Below, in pieces: positions 1 to 9,286 of a DNA stretch of 64,000 nucleotides. The stretch is from contig NZ_JACJRE010000005.1 of assembly GCF_014697075.1 (NCBI RefSeq), positions 124,001 through 188,000 on the forward strand. The letters are read 5' to 3'. The notes beneath the pieces are model-generated. The model was given only the letters and a program-made list of their open reading frames with translations, was not told the DNA's origin and did not search any database. The position numbers were made by a program, and so were the translations under genes. Source of the stretch: Tolypothrix sp. FACHB-123. Its GTDB lineage: Bacteria; Cyanobacteriota; Cyanobacteriia; Cyanobacteriales; Nostocaceae. Positions within the stretch are counted from its first letter, which is position 1. Each line of letters begins with the position of its first letter.

Positions 1-1031
1 TCTCCTGGGTTGACTGCTCTATATTGAGCGATCGCTTCGGCAATGGGGACGGCGAAAACTTGGCGATTTTGCCAGGTTACCATGTGATCGTATTTACCTT
101 CTTCTATGAGGTTGACGGCGGCGACGCCAAAGGCGGCGGCGACTAGGCGGTCTAGGGGGGAAGCTGTACCGCCTCGTTGTAAATGCCCTAAAACGGTGAC
201 TCTGGTTTCTGCGCCGATGCGATCGCTTAGTTGGTCAGCTAGGTATTGACCGATACCACCATATCGTGATTGTCCCAAGCTATTAGTCATGGTGACGGCG
301 GCACCTTCTTGAGTTTTCACGGCTTCGGAAACGACGATTAAACAATAGTTTTTGCCTTGTTCTTGGCGTTGTTTAATCTTGTGGCAAATGTGGTCAATAT
401 TGTAGAGAATTTCGGGAATTAAAATTACATCTGCACCGCCAGCAATTCCCGCTGCGATCGCAATATGTCCCGCATCACGCCCCATCACTTCTAAAATGAT
501 CACGCGACTGTGAGAAGCGGCGGTAAAATGTAGGCGATCCAATGCTTCAGTGGCAATGTTAACCGCCGTATCAAAACCGATGGCATGTTCAGTAATGCCA
601 ATATCATTATCAATGGTTTTGGGAATGCCAACTAAATTAATGCCGCCTTGTTGCGCCAAACGGCGGAGAATTGCCAAACTACCATCACCACCAATGCCAA
701 TTAAGGCATCTAAACCAAGTTGATGGTAACCGGCGATAATTTCCTCAGAGCGATCGCATAAACTACCATCAGGCATCGGAAAAGCAAAGGGATCGCCTTT
801 ATTTGTCGTCCCTAACATTGTTCCCCCAGAAGTTAACAGGGGATCTACTTGGTCTATTTCCAGTTTCGTCACTTGCGGCGGACGCGCCATTAATCCTAAA
901 GTTGCTTGGCGAATTCCTAATACTTCCCAACCTTTTTCACCAGCACAATGCACTACAGATCTGATCGCTGCATTCAAACCAGAGCAATCACCACCACTAG
1001 TCAGAATGCCAATACGCTTAGATTCTCCCAT
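1..1031 (-). CDS. pfkA: ATP-dependent 6-phosphofructokinase, C-terminus cut off by window edge
   Basis: Phosphorylates fructose 6-phosphate to fructose 1,6-bisphosphate in cytoplasmic glycolysis. Read on the minus strand from ATG at 1031, the protein begins MGESKRIGILTSGGDCSGLN, the nucleotide-binding start typical of PfkA. It continues with GIGGDGSL, then PKTIDNDI (catalytic region, the D-N-D typical of the family) and MGRDAGHIA, all in family order. About 343 codons are present without a stop. Bacterial and cyanobacterial PfkA run about 320-365 residues, so only the extreme C-terminus is missing. It is divergent from ppk, with about 630 bp of repeat-bearing intergenic DNA between them. Family assignment is secure; the remaining sequence lies outside the window. 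Confidence 0.95.
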   Translation of the reverse strand, partial: MGESKRIGILTSGGDCSGLNAAIRSVVHCAGEKGWEVLGIRQATLGLMARPPQVTKLEIDQVDPLLTSGGTMLGTTNKGDPFAFPMPDGSLCDRSEEIIAGYHQLGLDALIGIGGDGSLAILRRLAQQGGINLVGIPKTIDNDIGITEHAIGFDTAVNIATEALDRLHFTAASHSRVIILEVMGRDAGHIAIAAGIAGGADVILIPEILYNIDHICHKIKQRQEQGKNYCLIVVSEAVKTQEGAAVTMTNSLGQSRYGGIGQYLADQLSDRIGAETRVTVLGHLQRGGTASPLDRLVAAAFGVAAVNLIEEGKYDHMVTWQNRQVFAVPIAEAIAQYRAVNPG

Positions 1032-1156
1032 ATTTTTTTACATTTCAAAAATGAAATTTTTTGATTAGTCTGAGGCGCGGTTTTACTTGACTATATTGGT
1101 AAGTCAATCATCTTTAAGGAACTTCTAGGTAAAAAATATTCTCGCAACGATTGTTC

Positions 1157-1238
1157 ACCGTTGACCGTTGACTGTTGACTGTTGACTGTTGACTGTGAAC
1201 TGTGAACTGTGAACTGTGAACCGTCAACAGTCAACAGC
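1157..1238. repeat. Tandem heptamer repeat tract (TGTTGAC / TGTGAAC)
   Basis: Four to five copies of a GTTGACT-type heptamer run into three to four copies of a variant (GTGAACT), then turn into the complementary form (GTCAACAGTCAACAG). The two halves could fold back on each other. Short tandemly repeated heptamers of this kind are widespread in Nostocales intergenic regions. Here they lie between divergent pfkA and ppk. No coding potential. Confidence 0.85.
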
Positions 1239-1278
1239 TTAAACGGAATAATTTTTTTTGGAGTTCTCTAAACCCTTA

Positions 1279-1311
1279 CCAATGCCCAATGCCCAATGCC
1301 CATTGAGCATT
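1279..1311. repeat. AATGCCC heptamer repeat with short inverted end
   Basis: Three AATGCCC-like units end in CCATTGAGCATTG, which partly inverts the repeat. The same heptamer family recurs at 43950-44046 and, in reverse orientation, at 62514-62545. Confidence 0.7.
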
Positions 1312-1658
1312 GAAAGTATTTTCATTGCACCGCCCCACATTATTTATTTGCCCTTGCCCTTAAATCTATGACAAACAATCCTTAATTGAACCGATACATT
1401 TGCAAGCTTTGAGCGCTTTAGCAACTGAGAATAAAGAAAAAACTATTAATCTAACTTTGCCAATATGATTCACGCAAGATGCTTATTGTACAAACATTTG
1501 CGTACCAGAATATATATTAGTTTTTTAAAGCTTTTTAACAAATCAATACAGTTAGCGATCGCTTTTTAACACGCAATTTTGCTAAACTCCACAAAGCCGG
1601 ACACCATTTCCTTTACTATGGTTGATGATGGGCGGCACCTTTGTGTTTTCAAGCGATC

Positions 1659-3869
1659 ATGCCAAAATCCAAAAAGAGCGGTACTTCGATTAATCTGAAC
1701 GATCCACAATATTATCTCAACCGAGAATTAAGCTGGTTAGAGTTTAATAGCCGGGTATTACATGAAGCTTGCGACCAGCGCACACCACTGCTAGAAAGAC
1801 TCAAGTTTTTAGCAATCTTTACCTCGAATTTAGATGAATTCTTTATGGTACGGGTTGCAGGTTTAAAGCAACAAGTCGAGGCCAAAGTCACTCAATTAAG
1901 TCCTGATGGGCGCACGCCACAACAACAGCTAGATGATATCAGGTTTACACTCAGTCCTCAGGTGACGAAACTGCACCAACATTTTGAGCAAGTACTGCGA
2001 CCTCTGCTAGCAAATAATCATATACATATTCTGGACTATATAGATTTAAGCGATAAACAGCGCAATTATCTGGATAATTACTTTGAAGAACAAATATTTC
2101 CTGTTCTCACACCCTTAGCTGTTGATCCTAGCCATCCCTTTCCTTATATTTCTAATTTGAGTTTAAATTTGGCAGTTGTTGTCAAAAATCCGGAAACCGA
2201 AGAAGAATTTTTTGCCAGAGTTAAAGTTCCGAAAGTTTTACCCCGGTTTTTACCTTTACCGCCAGAATTGGGAATTCAACACAACGGTCAACCTGCCCAC
2301 TGGACTGGTGTACCCTTAGAACAGGCGATCGCTCATAACTTAGATTCCCTATTTCCGGGAATGAATATCCAGGAATATCATCCCTTCCGCATTACCCGCG
2401 ACGCCGATTTAGCCTTGGAAGAAGATGAAGCCGACGATTTGCTGTTAGCCATTGAACAGGAATTGAGAAAGCGCCGCATTGGTGGTACTCCTGTCAGATT
2501 AGAAATTCAATCGCAAACACCCGAAGCAGTGCGATCGCGTTTATTACAAGATTTAGAATTAACTGAAAGCGATGTCTATGAAGTCGATGGACTTTTGGGA
2601 CTGCGAGATTTAATGTACTTCATGGCATTATCATTGCCAGAATTTAAAGATCCACCCAGACAGTCTGTAGTTCCTTCGCGCCTCCAATGGTTACGGGAAC
2701 CTAGCGTTAGTTCGGAACTTCCCGAAGTTGAAGAAGGAAAGGACTTTTTCGCGGTGATTCGGGAACGAGATTTATTAGTCCACCATCCCTATCAATCTTT
2801 TTCTACGACAGTGGTGCGTTTTATTACCCACGCCGCCCACGATCCGAATGTGCTAGCGATTAAAATGACCCTTTATCGCACCTCCGGCGACTCACCTATT
2901 GTCAACGCCTTAATTGCGGCGGCGGAAAATGGCAAACAGGTATCGGTTTTAGTTGAGTTAAAAGCCCGATTTGACGAAGAAAATAATATTTACTGGGCGA
3001 GAAGGTTAGAAAGAGTAGGGGTTCACGTAGTTTATGGTTTAGTCGGCTTAAAAACCCACTGTAAAACTATCATGGTAGTGCGTCGTGAAAAAGACCGGAT
3101 GCGCCGCTACGTACATATCGGTACAGGTAACTACAACCAAAAAACCGCACGCCTATATACAGATTTAGGATTATTTACCTGTAATGAAGAAATCGGTGCG
3201 GATATCACTGATTTATTTAACTTTTTAACAGGTTATTCGCGACAAAAGTCATACAGAGAAGTACTTGTAGCCCCTGTGAACATGCGCGATCGCTTTTTAG
3301 CATTAATTAATCGCGAAATCGACAATGCAAAAAATGGATTTACCGGGCGGATTGTCGCCAAAATGAATTCCTTAGTCGATCCCCAAATTATCGCCACTTT
3401 ATATGAAGCATCCAGGGCGGGAGTGCAAATTGATTTAATTATTCGCGGAGTCTGCTGTTTGCGACCTGGACTTAAAGACATCAGTGAAAATATTCGGGTT
3501 ATTAGCATAGTTGGTCGCTTTTTAGAACACTCAAGAATTTTTTATTTTTACAACAATGCTCAAGAAGAAATATACATTGGTAGTGCCGATTGGATGCGTC
3601 GCAACTTGGATCGCCGCGTAGAAGTGATCGTTCCTATCCAAGACCAAGATATTGCCAAAGATTTGCAAGAAATTCTGGGAATTATGCTAGCAGATAACCG
3701 TCAAGCTTGGGAGTTACAAGGCAATGGTAGCTATATTCAACGCCATCCAGGCGATCGCGCCCCTGAAGCCCACTCACAAAAAACTTTCATTAATATGGCA
3801 CTACGCTCAACCAGCATAGCCGCAAATCTCATTGACAATAAAAAGAATTCTTTCTATCTTGACAACTAG
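1659..3869 (+). CDS. ppk: Polyphosphate kinase 1
   Basis: Reversibly transfers the gamma phosphate of ATP to inorganic polyphosphate, the phosphate and energy store of cyanobacteria. The protein is about 736 residues, normal for PPK1. It starts with the N domain (NRELSWLEFNSRVLHEA), followed by the head domain and two phospholipase-D-like C domains. The autophosphorylated histidine is in YVHIGTGNYN (His486 counted from ATG 1659), and the second PLD-like block includes the region around RNLDRRVEV. I chose ATG 1659 (MPKSKK) over the upstream TTG at 1641, because conserved sequence only begins after it. It stands alone, divergent from pfkA. Confidence 0.97.
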   Translation: MPKSKKSGTSINLNDPQYYLNRELSWLEFNSRVLHEACDQRTPLLERLKFLAIFTSNLDEFFMVRVAGLKQQVEAKVTQLSPDGRTPQQQLDDIRFTLSPQVTKLHQHFEQVLRPLLANNHIHILDYIDLSDKQRNYLDNYFEEQIFPVLTPLAVDPSHPFPYISNLSLNLAVVVKNPETEEEFFARVKVPKVLPRFLPLPPELGIQHNGQPAHWTGVPLEQAIAHNLDSLFPGMNIQEYHPFRITRDADLALEEDEADDLLLAIEQELRKRRIGGTPVRLEIQSQTPEAVRSRLLQDLELTESDVYEVDGLLGLRDLMYFMALSLPEFKDPPRQSVVPSRLQWLREPSVSSELPEVEEGKDFFAVIRERDLLVHHPYQSFSTTVVRFITHAAHDPNVLAIKMTLYRTSGDSPIVNALIAAAENGKQVSVLVELKARFDEENNIYWARRLERVGVHVVYGLVGLKTHCKTIMVVRREKDRMRRYVHIGTGNYNQKTARLYTDLGLFTCNEEIGADITDLFNFLTGYSRQKSYREVLVAPVNMRDRFLALINREIDNAKNGFTGRIVAKMNSLVDPQIIATLYEASRAGVQIDLIIRGVCCLRPGLKDISENIRVISIVGRFLEHSRIFYFYNNAQEEIYIGSADWMRRNLDRRVEVIVPIQDQDIAKDLQEILGIMLADNRQAWELQGNGSYIQRHPGDRAPEAHSQKTFINMALRSTSIAANLIDNKKNSFYLDN

Positions 3870-4025
3870 AAAAATTCTGTCTTTGAGAAAACTTTAATAA
3901 CTCCTCACAAAAACTCTATTATTTATCCTTAGGATGAAGGCAATTATTCAACCATAGGATAGAGTAATTCCTGCCACTTGTTCCCCTAAACTATAAAAGT
4001 TATAGTACTTAGTCTTTTACTTTGA

Positions 4026-4430
4026 ATGTTAATGTTGTCCTGTGAGTCTTCTACCTTACGTGTTCTTTTGGTTGACGATCACGAATTAACACGCTTAACG
4101 CTACAATTAGCTTTTTCTTGCCAAGAAAATATTCAAGTAGTCGGTTTAGCCAAGAATGGTCAAGAAGCCATCGAAATGGTGAAGCGTCATCATCCTGACG
4201 TGATTGTGCTCGATTTACAAATGCCAGTAATGGATGGTTGGAGTGCCTCCAATCATATTAAAGCGATCGCCCCAAAGACACAAATCCTAGCTTACTCTTC
4301 CATAGAGGATGCAAATTTGCAGCAGACAAAAGCCATGACTAGCTTTGATGATGTTTGTAAAAAGGATGTCCCAACCCACGAACTGATAGCTTTAGTTAGA
4401 GAGTTAGGAACCCGCAAAAGTGATACCTAA
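4026..4430 (+). CDS. Stand-alone response regulator receiver domain protein
   Basis: A single REC domain of 134 residues. The acidic pocket is VDDHE near residues 16-20, the phospho-acceptor is Asp63 in VLDLQMPVMDG, and a late lysine pair sits in KKDVP. After the REC fold only about ten residues remain, so there is no DNA-binding or enzymatic output domain. The protein presumably acts by protein-protein contact or as a phosphate shuttle. The start could be ATG 4026 or ATG 4032. No partner kinase is adjacent. Its 3' end faces a strong bidirectional hairpin terminator at 4531. Confidence 0.85.
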   Translation: MLMLSCESSTLRVLLVDDHELTRLTLQLAFSCQENIQVVGLAKNGQEAIEMVKRHHPDVIVLDLQMPVMDGWSASNHIKAIAPKTQILAYSSIEDANLQQTKAMTSFDDVCKKDVPTHELIALVRELGTRKSDT

Positions 4431-4530
4431 ACAGCTAACTGAGGTAAACAATAGATGAGACAGCAAAGTATCTGGATGAACCGATGCGCGGTTCAAATCT
4501 GGAGACTAGGGACATTCTCTTACATAAAAA

Positions 4531-4565
4531 CGTCAGTATAGCTATTAACTCAAGCTATACTGACG
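4531..4565. terminator. Bidirectional intrinsic terminator between convergent genes
   Basis: A perfect 13-bp stem (CGTCAGTATAGCT at 4531-4543 paired with AGCTATACTGACG at 4553-4565) with a 9-nt loop. It is followed by T-rich sequence on the plus strand (CAGTTTTGCTTTTTG) and, on the minus strand, by TTTTTATG. It can end both the response-regulator transcript and the small gene at 4597. Confidence 0.85.
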
Positions 4566-4596
4566 CAGTTTTGCTTTTTGTGAAGGCTGGATTAGC

Positions 4597-4779
4597 CTAG
4601 TTATTTTCTGTCTGAGGAATAGTGCGTTTAAATTCGTCCATTAAATCATCCAATTCTTCCAAAGCTTGATTGACATCAATTCTCAAAGTTCCTAGATTAG
4701 GTTGTTCTAGTAGGCTGAGTAGGTAATCGCGCTTGCTTTCAACAGCAGCAATTCGTTCTTTTATAGTCTGTATATCCAT
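4597..4779 (-). CDS. Small conserved cyanobacterial coiled-coil protein
   Basis: A 60-residue acidic, helical protein (MDIQTIKERIAAVESKRDYL...) predicted to be mostly coiled coil, with leucine-spaced heptads. The upstream sequence (TAAGGAATGTAAAAACA before the ATG) contains an AAGGA ribosome-binding site. I do not recognise a named family. It looks genuine because of the Shine-Dalgarno site, codon use and the convergent terminator. No function can be assigned. Confidence 0.6.
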   Translation of the reverse strand: MDIQTIKERIAAVESKRDYLLSLLEQPNLGTLRIDVNQALEELDDLMDEFKRTIPQTENN

Positions 4780-4996
4780 TGTTTTTACATTCCTTAACTA
4801 TCTTCCAGTTTAAATTAACGCAAAAAAGACCAGGGTGGAAATTTACTGGTTCAACCAGGTTCAGTGGAGAAATCAAATCCAGCTTTAGCAGCACCGTAAT
4901 CACCGAGTAGTTTTAGCTGATACTCTTCCCTTAGATGTTACTCATATCCGATGATATTAAAATTAAGGCTTTCAGAATTTATATTAACCTCAGCTC

Positions 4997-5548
4997 ATGC
5001 TACGCCAACTTTCTTTGGGAACACTCGGTTTAACTGTCGGTAGTATTTTAACTATCGGTGGATTTGTTGCCTACGCCGCTGATAATGCCACACTTAATCT
5101 TGTCGGATTTTTCTATGGGTTTCCTCTATTGCTGGGAGGATTAGCACTCAAAGCTAATGAATTAAAGCCCATACCCTTTACTCAAACTACTACACCAGAA
5201 GTTTTGCAGCTGCGCGAACAACAAGCAACAGTTACACAAAATAAAATTCGTAAAGATATCACCAGATATTGCTATGGACAAAAAGCCCATTTCGATGTAG
5301 CACTTGCTTATTTAGGTTTGAGTCCTACAGATGAAGAAAGACCAATAGTTACAGGATTAAAAGAAAAAGAAATTAATGGTGCTTACGCCTTAATTGTAGA
5401 ATTTGATTCGCCACTCATCGGAATTGATGTTTGGCAGCAAAAGCAGGAAAAAATGACTAAATACTTCGGACCTGGAGTTCAAGTAGAAATCACGCAGCCA
5501 GATGAAAACAAAATTGAACTGGCACTGATTACTATTCTAGAAAAATAG
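4997..5548 (+). CDS. DUF2854 membrane protein
   Basis: A 183-residue protein with two N-terminal membrane helices (about residues 5-28 and 35-52) and a soluble C-terminal domain with the motif YCYGQKAHFDVALAYLGLSP. This matches my memory of the DUF2854 family, found in cyanobacteria and, as a nuclear-encoded relative, in plastids. Function unknown; a thylakoid or envelope location is inference. ATG 4997 follows an AT-rich leader. It is monocistronic. Confidence 0.75.
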   Translation: MLRQLSLGTLGLTVGSILTIGGFVAYAADNATLNLVGFFYGFPLLLGGLALKANELKPIPFTQTTTPEVLQLREQQATVTQNKIRKDITRYCYGQKAHFDVALAYLGLSPTDEERPIVTGLKEKEINGAYALIVEFDSPLIGIDVWQQKQEKMTKYFGPGVQVEITQPDENKIELALITILEK

Positions 5549-5633
5549 TCAATGGTCAATGGTCAATGGTCATTTGTCATTTGTTCAGCAATTTTAGGCT
5601 AGGAACTGTTGACTGTTGACTGTTGATTATTGA
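5549..5633. repeat. GGTCAAT / TGTTGAC heptamer tract
   Basis: Directly after the DUF2854 stop codon are four GTCAATG-type heptamers, two GTCATTT units and, after a short gap, three GTTGACT units. The tract separates convergent genes and has no coding potential. Confidence 0.8.
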
Positions 5634-5641
5634 ATAAAAAC

Positions 5642-5902
5642 TCATTTCTCTAAACGTACTGCATACCACTGTAGATATTCTCCGGGGCCTAAATCTAACT
5701 CACAACTCGTATTTTTTAAATATTTAGCTTGTTCTGCTAAGCCATTAATTTTTTGCACATCTGGCGGTAAATCTTGAGAATTTAGTTGTTGTAGAACCGT
5801 CTTGAGCTTTTCCAATAACTCTGAGGCGGTCAAAAATTGTTCTGGTTGGTTTGTTTCTAGGACAACAAAATAGTCCTCGGCATACATTAATGAATCTGGC
5901 AT
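5642..5902 (-). CDS. CRR7-like protein (chlororespiratory reduction 7), NDH-1 biogenesis
   Basis: About 86 residues. The C-terminal signature is CELDLGPGEYLQWYAVRLEK, and the middle part is ASELLEKLKTVLQQ and LPPDVQKI. This fits the CRR7 family, which in Arabidopsis is needed to accumulate chloroplast NDH; cyanobacterial homologues are annotated the same way. A role in assembling NDH-1 hydrophilic arms is family knowledge, not shown here. The frame is open from a TTG at 5926, but I prefer ATG 5902 (MPDSLMYAED), where conserved sequence starts. Neither start has a strong Shine-Dalgarno site. Confidence 0.75.
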   Translation of the reverse strand: MPDSLMYAEDYFVVLETNQPEQFLTASELLEKLKTVLQQLNSQDLPPDVQKINGLAEQAKYLKNTSCELDLGPGEYLQWYAVRLEK

Positions 5903-5926
5903 TGAGAGTATATAGCTAATTTTCAA

Positions 5927-6894
5927 ACTATTGCTTATTTTGGCAATGGCAGAATTTATTCATGACCATAACCTTCTATATTTTAAGCGAAAATCAGAAT
6001 CTTCAGAATCTATTGTGCAATATTCACGGCTAGTTACTTGCAACCCCATAATCAGTGCAAAACACTAGCTTCCTGACAAATTTACTAGAATGTTGATTTT
6101 TCACGCTGCTTTTTCTTAGTTGTTCATAGTTTCCTTTCTTTTTAAAAAGAATAATTTTAAATAATAAATTAACTAAATTTTCTGATGAGATCGTACCCTC
6201 AGCAATAACTCAGCCTAATTGATCAATAGTTGGGTTCTTGAGATTTTTTATGAAAACAACTTTCATGTTTGCTAGTAAAACTCTTTTGCTCCAAGCTTGC
6301 TTGTGAAAACTAACACCTAACAAAAGACTGTTGATGCGCATTAAACTCAGTTTAACATCAGGGTTTTCACTGAATTAATCACTTATTGCCAATACTTAAT
6401 ATCTGCTGTTACTGCTACTGGCAAAAATCGGCGTATAACTTAAAAAAGAAAGGTAAGTATTTGAAGTTTTCCCAAAAATGACAATTTGACTTGTGCAGTA
6501 GGGAAATATAAATAATAAATTTCTTCCCATGTCCTTAGTTGGATAAGAAGGTAAAAATTGCCTTAGTGTTTCACATCAACTGCTTATGGAACCTAGTCAT
6601 CTACCGTTTGCTTGGCTGAGAATAATTGAGGATTCTACTGTCCTGCATCAAAATATACCTTTGTGCCAAGTGTTGGTGATGAAGGAGCAATTATCTCTCT
6701 TGTTTGGGAGGACAGTCTTTTTTCTAGCTACAATCAAAGCTTTTTGCTTTGCTGACTTAGCTTCTACCAAATCGTTTGTTCAATAGGATTGTGAATACTA
6801 CAAAAAATTATCGCTCCCAAGCGATTTGGTTCAAGGGGCAAGTTTTATCAAGTTCGCCCTTACCGATACTCTCAATTTCTGTGGAACGCAACTC
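5927..6894. other. Long intergenic region without a supported gene
   Basis: About 970 bp. I see no convincing gene. A 66-codon open frame at 6586-6786 lacks recognisable composition or homology. At 6332-6360 there is a palindromic hairpin (TTAAACT-C-AGTTTAA inside TGATG...CATCA) followed by GGGTTTTC, which might be a weak terminator of an unannotated small transcript. The last part is the leader of the REC-GGDEF gene. Confidence 0.4.
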
Positions 6895-7917
6895 ATGTCA
6901 GGCATAAGTCCATTTTCTCTTTCTAAACAACCGCCACTGATTTTAGTGGCTGATGATGATAAGACCATGCGAGTGCTGTTGCGTAAAGCTATGGAACAAG
7001 AAGGCTATCGAGTGGTCGAAGTCAATGATGGTCAGCAATGTTTAGATGCTTACGATACTATCAAACCGGATATAGTCTTGCTAGATGCAGTTATGCCGGT
7101 GATGGATGGCTTTACATGCTGTAAGCAATTGCTGAAGATTGCTAGAAATAACTTGATTTCAGCTCTGGCCAGTTTTGATACTGACTCGGCTTTGAATAAT
7201 ACTGTCATTTCTAAATTATGGGAGCGGACTCCCATATTAATGATTACATGCTTGGATGATGAAGAGTCTGTCAACCGCGCATTTGAGGCCGGGGCAATGG
7301 ACTATATTACCAAACCCATTCACTGGGCAGTTTTACGCCAGCGTTTACGGCGATTGTTACAACAAGCACAGGTATATAAACAATTAGAGGCGGCAAATCA
7401 GGCGTTGCAGCATATTGCTAACGTTGATGGTTTAACAGGGTTAGCGAACCGTCGCCGCTTTGATGATTACTTAAATACGCAGTGGATTAATTTAGCGCAA
7501 GAAGAAGCGCCTTTATCGCTGATTTTATGCGATATTGATTTTTTTAAATTTTACAATGATAGATATGGTCATCCCGCTGGAGATGTGTGCTTACAAAAGG
7601 TGGGTAAGGTTTTAAGTCATACAGCACAAAAGAATCAAGATTTAGTTGCCCGTTATGGTGGCGAAGAATTTGCTGTAATTATGCCCCATACCCATGCTGT
7701 TGGTGCAGTTCATGTTGCGGCGGCGATGCAAGCGGGAGTGAGAGATTTAAAAATTGTGCATGATGGCTCTGAGGTCAGCGAGTATGTCACCTTGAGTATG
7801 GGTGTGGCGACTATGGTTCCTACCTGGGAATCTTCTCCCTCAGATTTGATTGTCAAGGCAGATAAGGCACTTTACCAAGCAAAGGCCGAAGGGCGCGATC
7901 GCATTATTCTCAAATGA
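6895..7917 (+). CDS. Response regulator with GGDEF (diguanylate cyclase) output domain
   Basis: 340 residues from ATG 6895. An N-terminal REC domain (ADDD near residues 19-22, phospho-acceptor Asp64 in LLDAVMPVMDG, Lys140 in YITKP) is followed by a linker helix and a GGDEF domain with an intact GGEEF active site (residues 255-259) and the CDIDFFKFYNDRYGH substrate pocket. It should make c-di-GMP from two GTP when phosphorylated. The usual RxxD inhibitory site five residues before GGEEF reads KNQD, so product feedback is probably weak. The REC domain carries an unusual insertion of about 30 residues (about 80-111) between beta-3 and beta-4. The frame also stays open upstream to TTG 6826, but ATG 6895 starts the conserved part. 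Its 3' end lies 38 bp from the 3' end of sasA. Confidence 0.9.
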   Translation: MSGISPFSLSKQPPLILVADDDKTMRVLLRKAMEQEGYRVVEVNDGQQCLDAYDTIKPDIVLLDAVMPVMDGFTCCKQLLKIARNNLISALASFDTDSALNNTVISKLWERTPILMITCLDDEESVNRAFEAGAMDYITKPIHWAVLRQRLRRLLQQAQVYKQLEAANQALQHIANVDGLTGLANRRRFDDYLNTQWINLAQEEAPLSLILCDIDFFKFYNDRYGHPAGDVCLQKVGKVLSHTAQKNQDLVARYGGEEFAVIMPHTHAVGAVHVAAAMQAGVRDLKIVHDGSEVSEYVTLSMGVATMVPTWESSPSDLIVKADKALYQAKAEGRDRIILK

Positions 7918-7955
7918 TTGAGTAGATAAGCGTTGACAGCCAACAAATGCAGTGA

Positions 7956-9143
7956 TTACGAAGGATAAACTGGCAATGTAAAGTGGAACCATGCACCACC
8001 ATTGGGAACAGAATCTACCCAAATTTGACCATAGTGAGCGCGAATAATGCGTTGGCAAACACAAAGGCCAATACCATAACCTTCTGTACTTTCATCTCGT
8101 TGCAGACGGAAGTGATTTTCAAATATCCGATCGCGGTTTTCCGAAGGAATTCCCGGGCCAGTGTCACCAATACTGATCTGGACTTTTTGGCTAGTGCGGT
8201 GCAGTCCCGTAACACTGATTTTGCCGCCTGCTGGCGTATATTTAATGGCATTGTCTAACAGATTCATCAACACTTGGTGGATGCGTTCTGGATCGGCGTA
8301 AACATAGGGTAAATCTTTAGGAATATCTGTTTCGATCTGCTGGGATTTAGCAGTGTAGCGATCGCGTAATTCTTCGAGTACATCAAGACAGAGTTTGCCG
8401 ATTACCATTTTTTGCGGTACTATTGGTAGCTCTGTATCATTGCCTCTACCACCTTGTAAAAGATCCGTAATCATACGGTCAATGATCTTGGTTTGACTGC
8501 GGGCTTGTTTTAATAAGTGCGCTGTCATTGCTGGTTTGAGGCGCTGAAATTGGCCAGTTTCAATGTTGTAGTTAGATTGGAGAGTTTCTATGGCGATCGC
8601 CGCAGCAGTTAAAGGATTCCGCAGATCATGGGCCAGAACAGCAATTACCCTGTCTTTAAATTGCAATTGCTCTTGAAGTTTCTCTTGTTCCTGTTTCAAG
8701 CGAAAGATTTCGTCTGATAAGCGGATCAGTTCGGCAGAAACAGCCACCGAACTAATATTGGATTGTGGCGATACTACCAGACCAGTTTCGTCTAAACGTT
8801 CTTGTAAATCTTCCTGAAGCTTCACATAGGTATCCACCGCTGCTTGCCAACGCGGCCACCAGTTTTTCAGCTGGCCAATAATATTACTTCCCGCAATAAT
8901 TTGTCTGGGTTCTGGGTGAATTTTGACTAACGCTGGCGTTGCCACTAATTTAAAGTGTTCCGCCATATATGGTTGTTGTCCCACATCAATAATTTGTAGT
9001 TCAAATCGATACCCAGTTTGTAGTTCTTTTAAGTAAGTACGGATTCGCTGTACTTGTTGCCGGGACTTGGGGCGTCCATCGACAAATAGCAACAGCTGGA
9101 GCGGAGCCTCAGAAGAGATCGGCTGGTCTTGGGAAACTGGCAT
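7956..9143 (-). CDS. sasA: Circadian clock output histidine kinase SasA
   Basis: 395 residues. The N-terminal KaiB-like thioredoxin-fold domain ([20 protein letters not shown], about residues 15-100) binds KaiC. A coiled-coil linker is followed by HisKA with His172 in [11 protein letters not shown] and a HATPase domain with [11 protein letters not shown] (N box), GDTGPGIP and YGIGL. SasA autophosphorylates on KaiC and passes phosphate to the regulator RpaA, which drives clock-controlled transcription. That is established for Synechococcus and inferred here. ATG 9143 (MPVSQDQ) is chosen; an in-frame TTG lies at 9170. Neither kaiABC nor rpaA is in the window. Confidence 0.95.
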   Translation of the reverse strand: MPVSQDQPISSEAPLQLLLFVDGRPKSRQQVQRIRTYLKELQTGYRFELQIIDVGQQPYMAEHFKLVATPALVKIHPEPRQIIAGSNIIGQLKNWWPRWQAAVDTYVKLQEDLQERLDETGLVVSPQSNISSVAVSAELIRLSDEIFRLKQEQEKLQEQLQFKDRVIAVLAHDLRNPLTAAAIAIETLQSNYNIETGQFQRLKPAMTAHLLKQARSQTKIIDRMITDLLQGGRGNDTELPIVPQKMVIGKLCLDVLEELRDRYTAKSQQIETDIPKDLPYVYADPERIHQVLMNLLDNAIKYTPAGGKISVTGLHRTSQKVQISIGDTGPGIPSENRDRIFENHFRLQRDESTEGYGIGLCVCQRIIRAHYGQIWVDSVPNGGAWFHFTLPVYPS

Positions 9144-9286
9144 GTAATCTTGTTTCAGCACTGGTAACAACCCGGCGACGCTTGAGGAACATTGAAAATG
9201 GACTGACGCTTGTCGGTGGTCGTTCTTTCTTTTAAATTTAATATCTATTTTAGATTTTTCATACTCCCATCAGTCCAGGGCTTTTA

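Noticed and set aside
4480-4520. Possible second tRNA (GGTTCAAATC-like string)
   Set aside because: No acceptor or anticodon stem can be built around it.
6586-6786. 66-codon open frame upstream of the REC-GGDEF gene
   Set aside because: No recognisable domain, biased hydrophobic and cysteine content, no good ribosome-binding site. Treated as intergenic.
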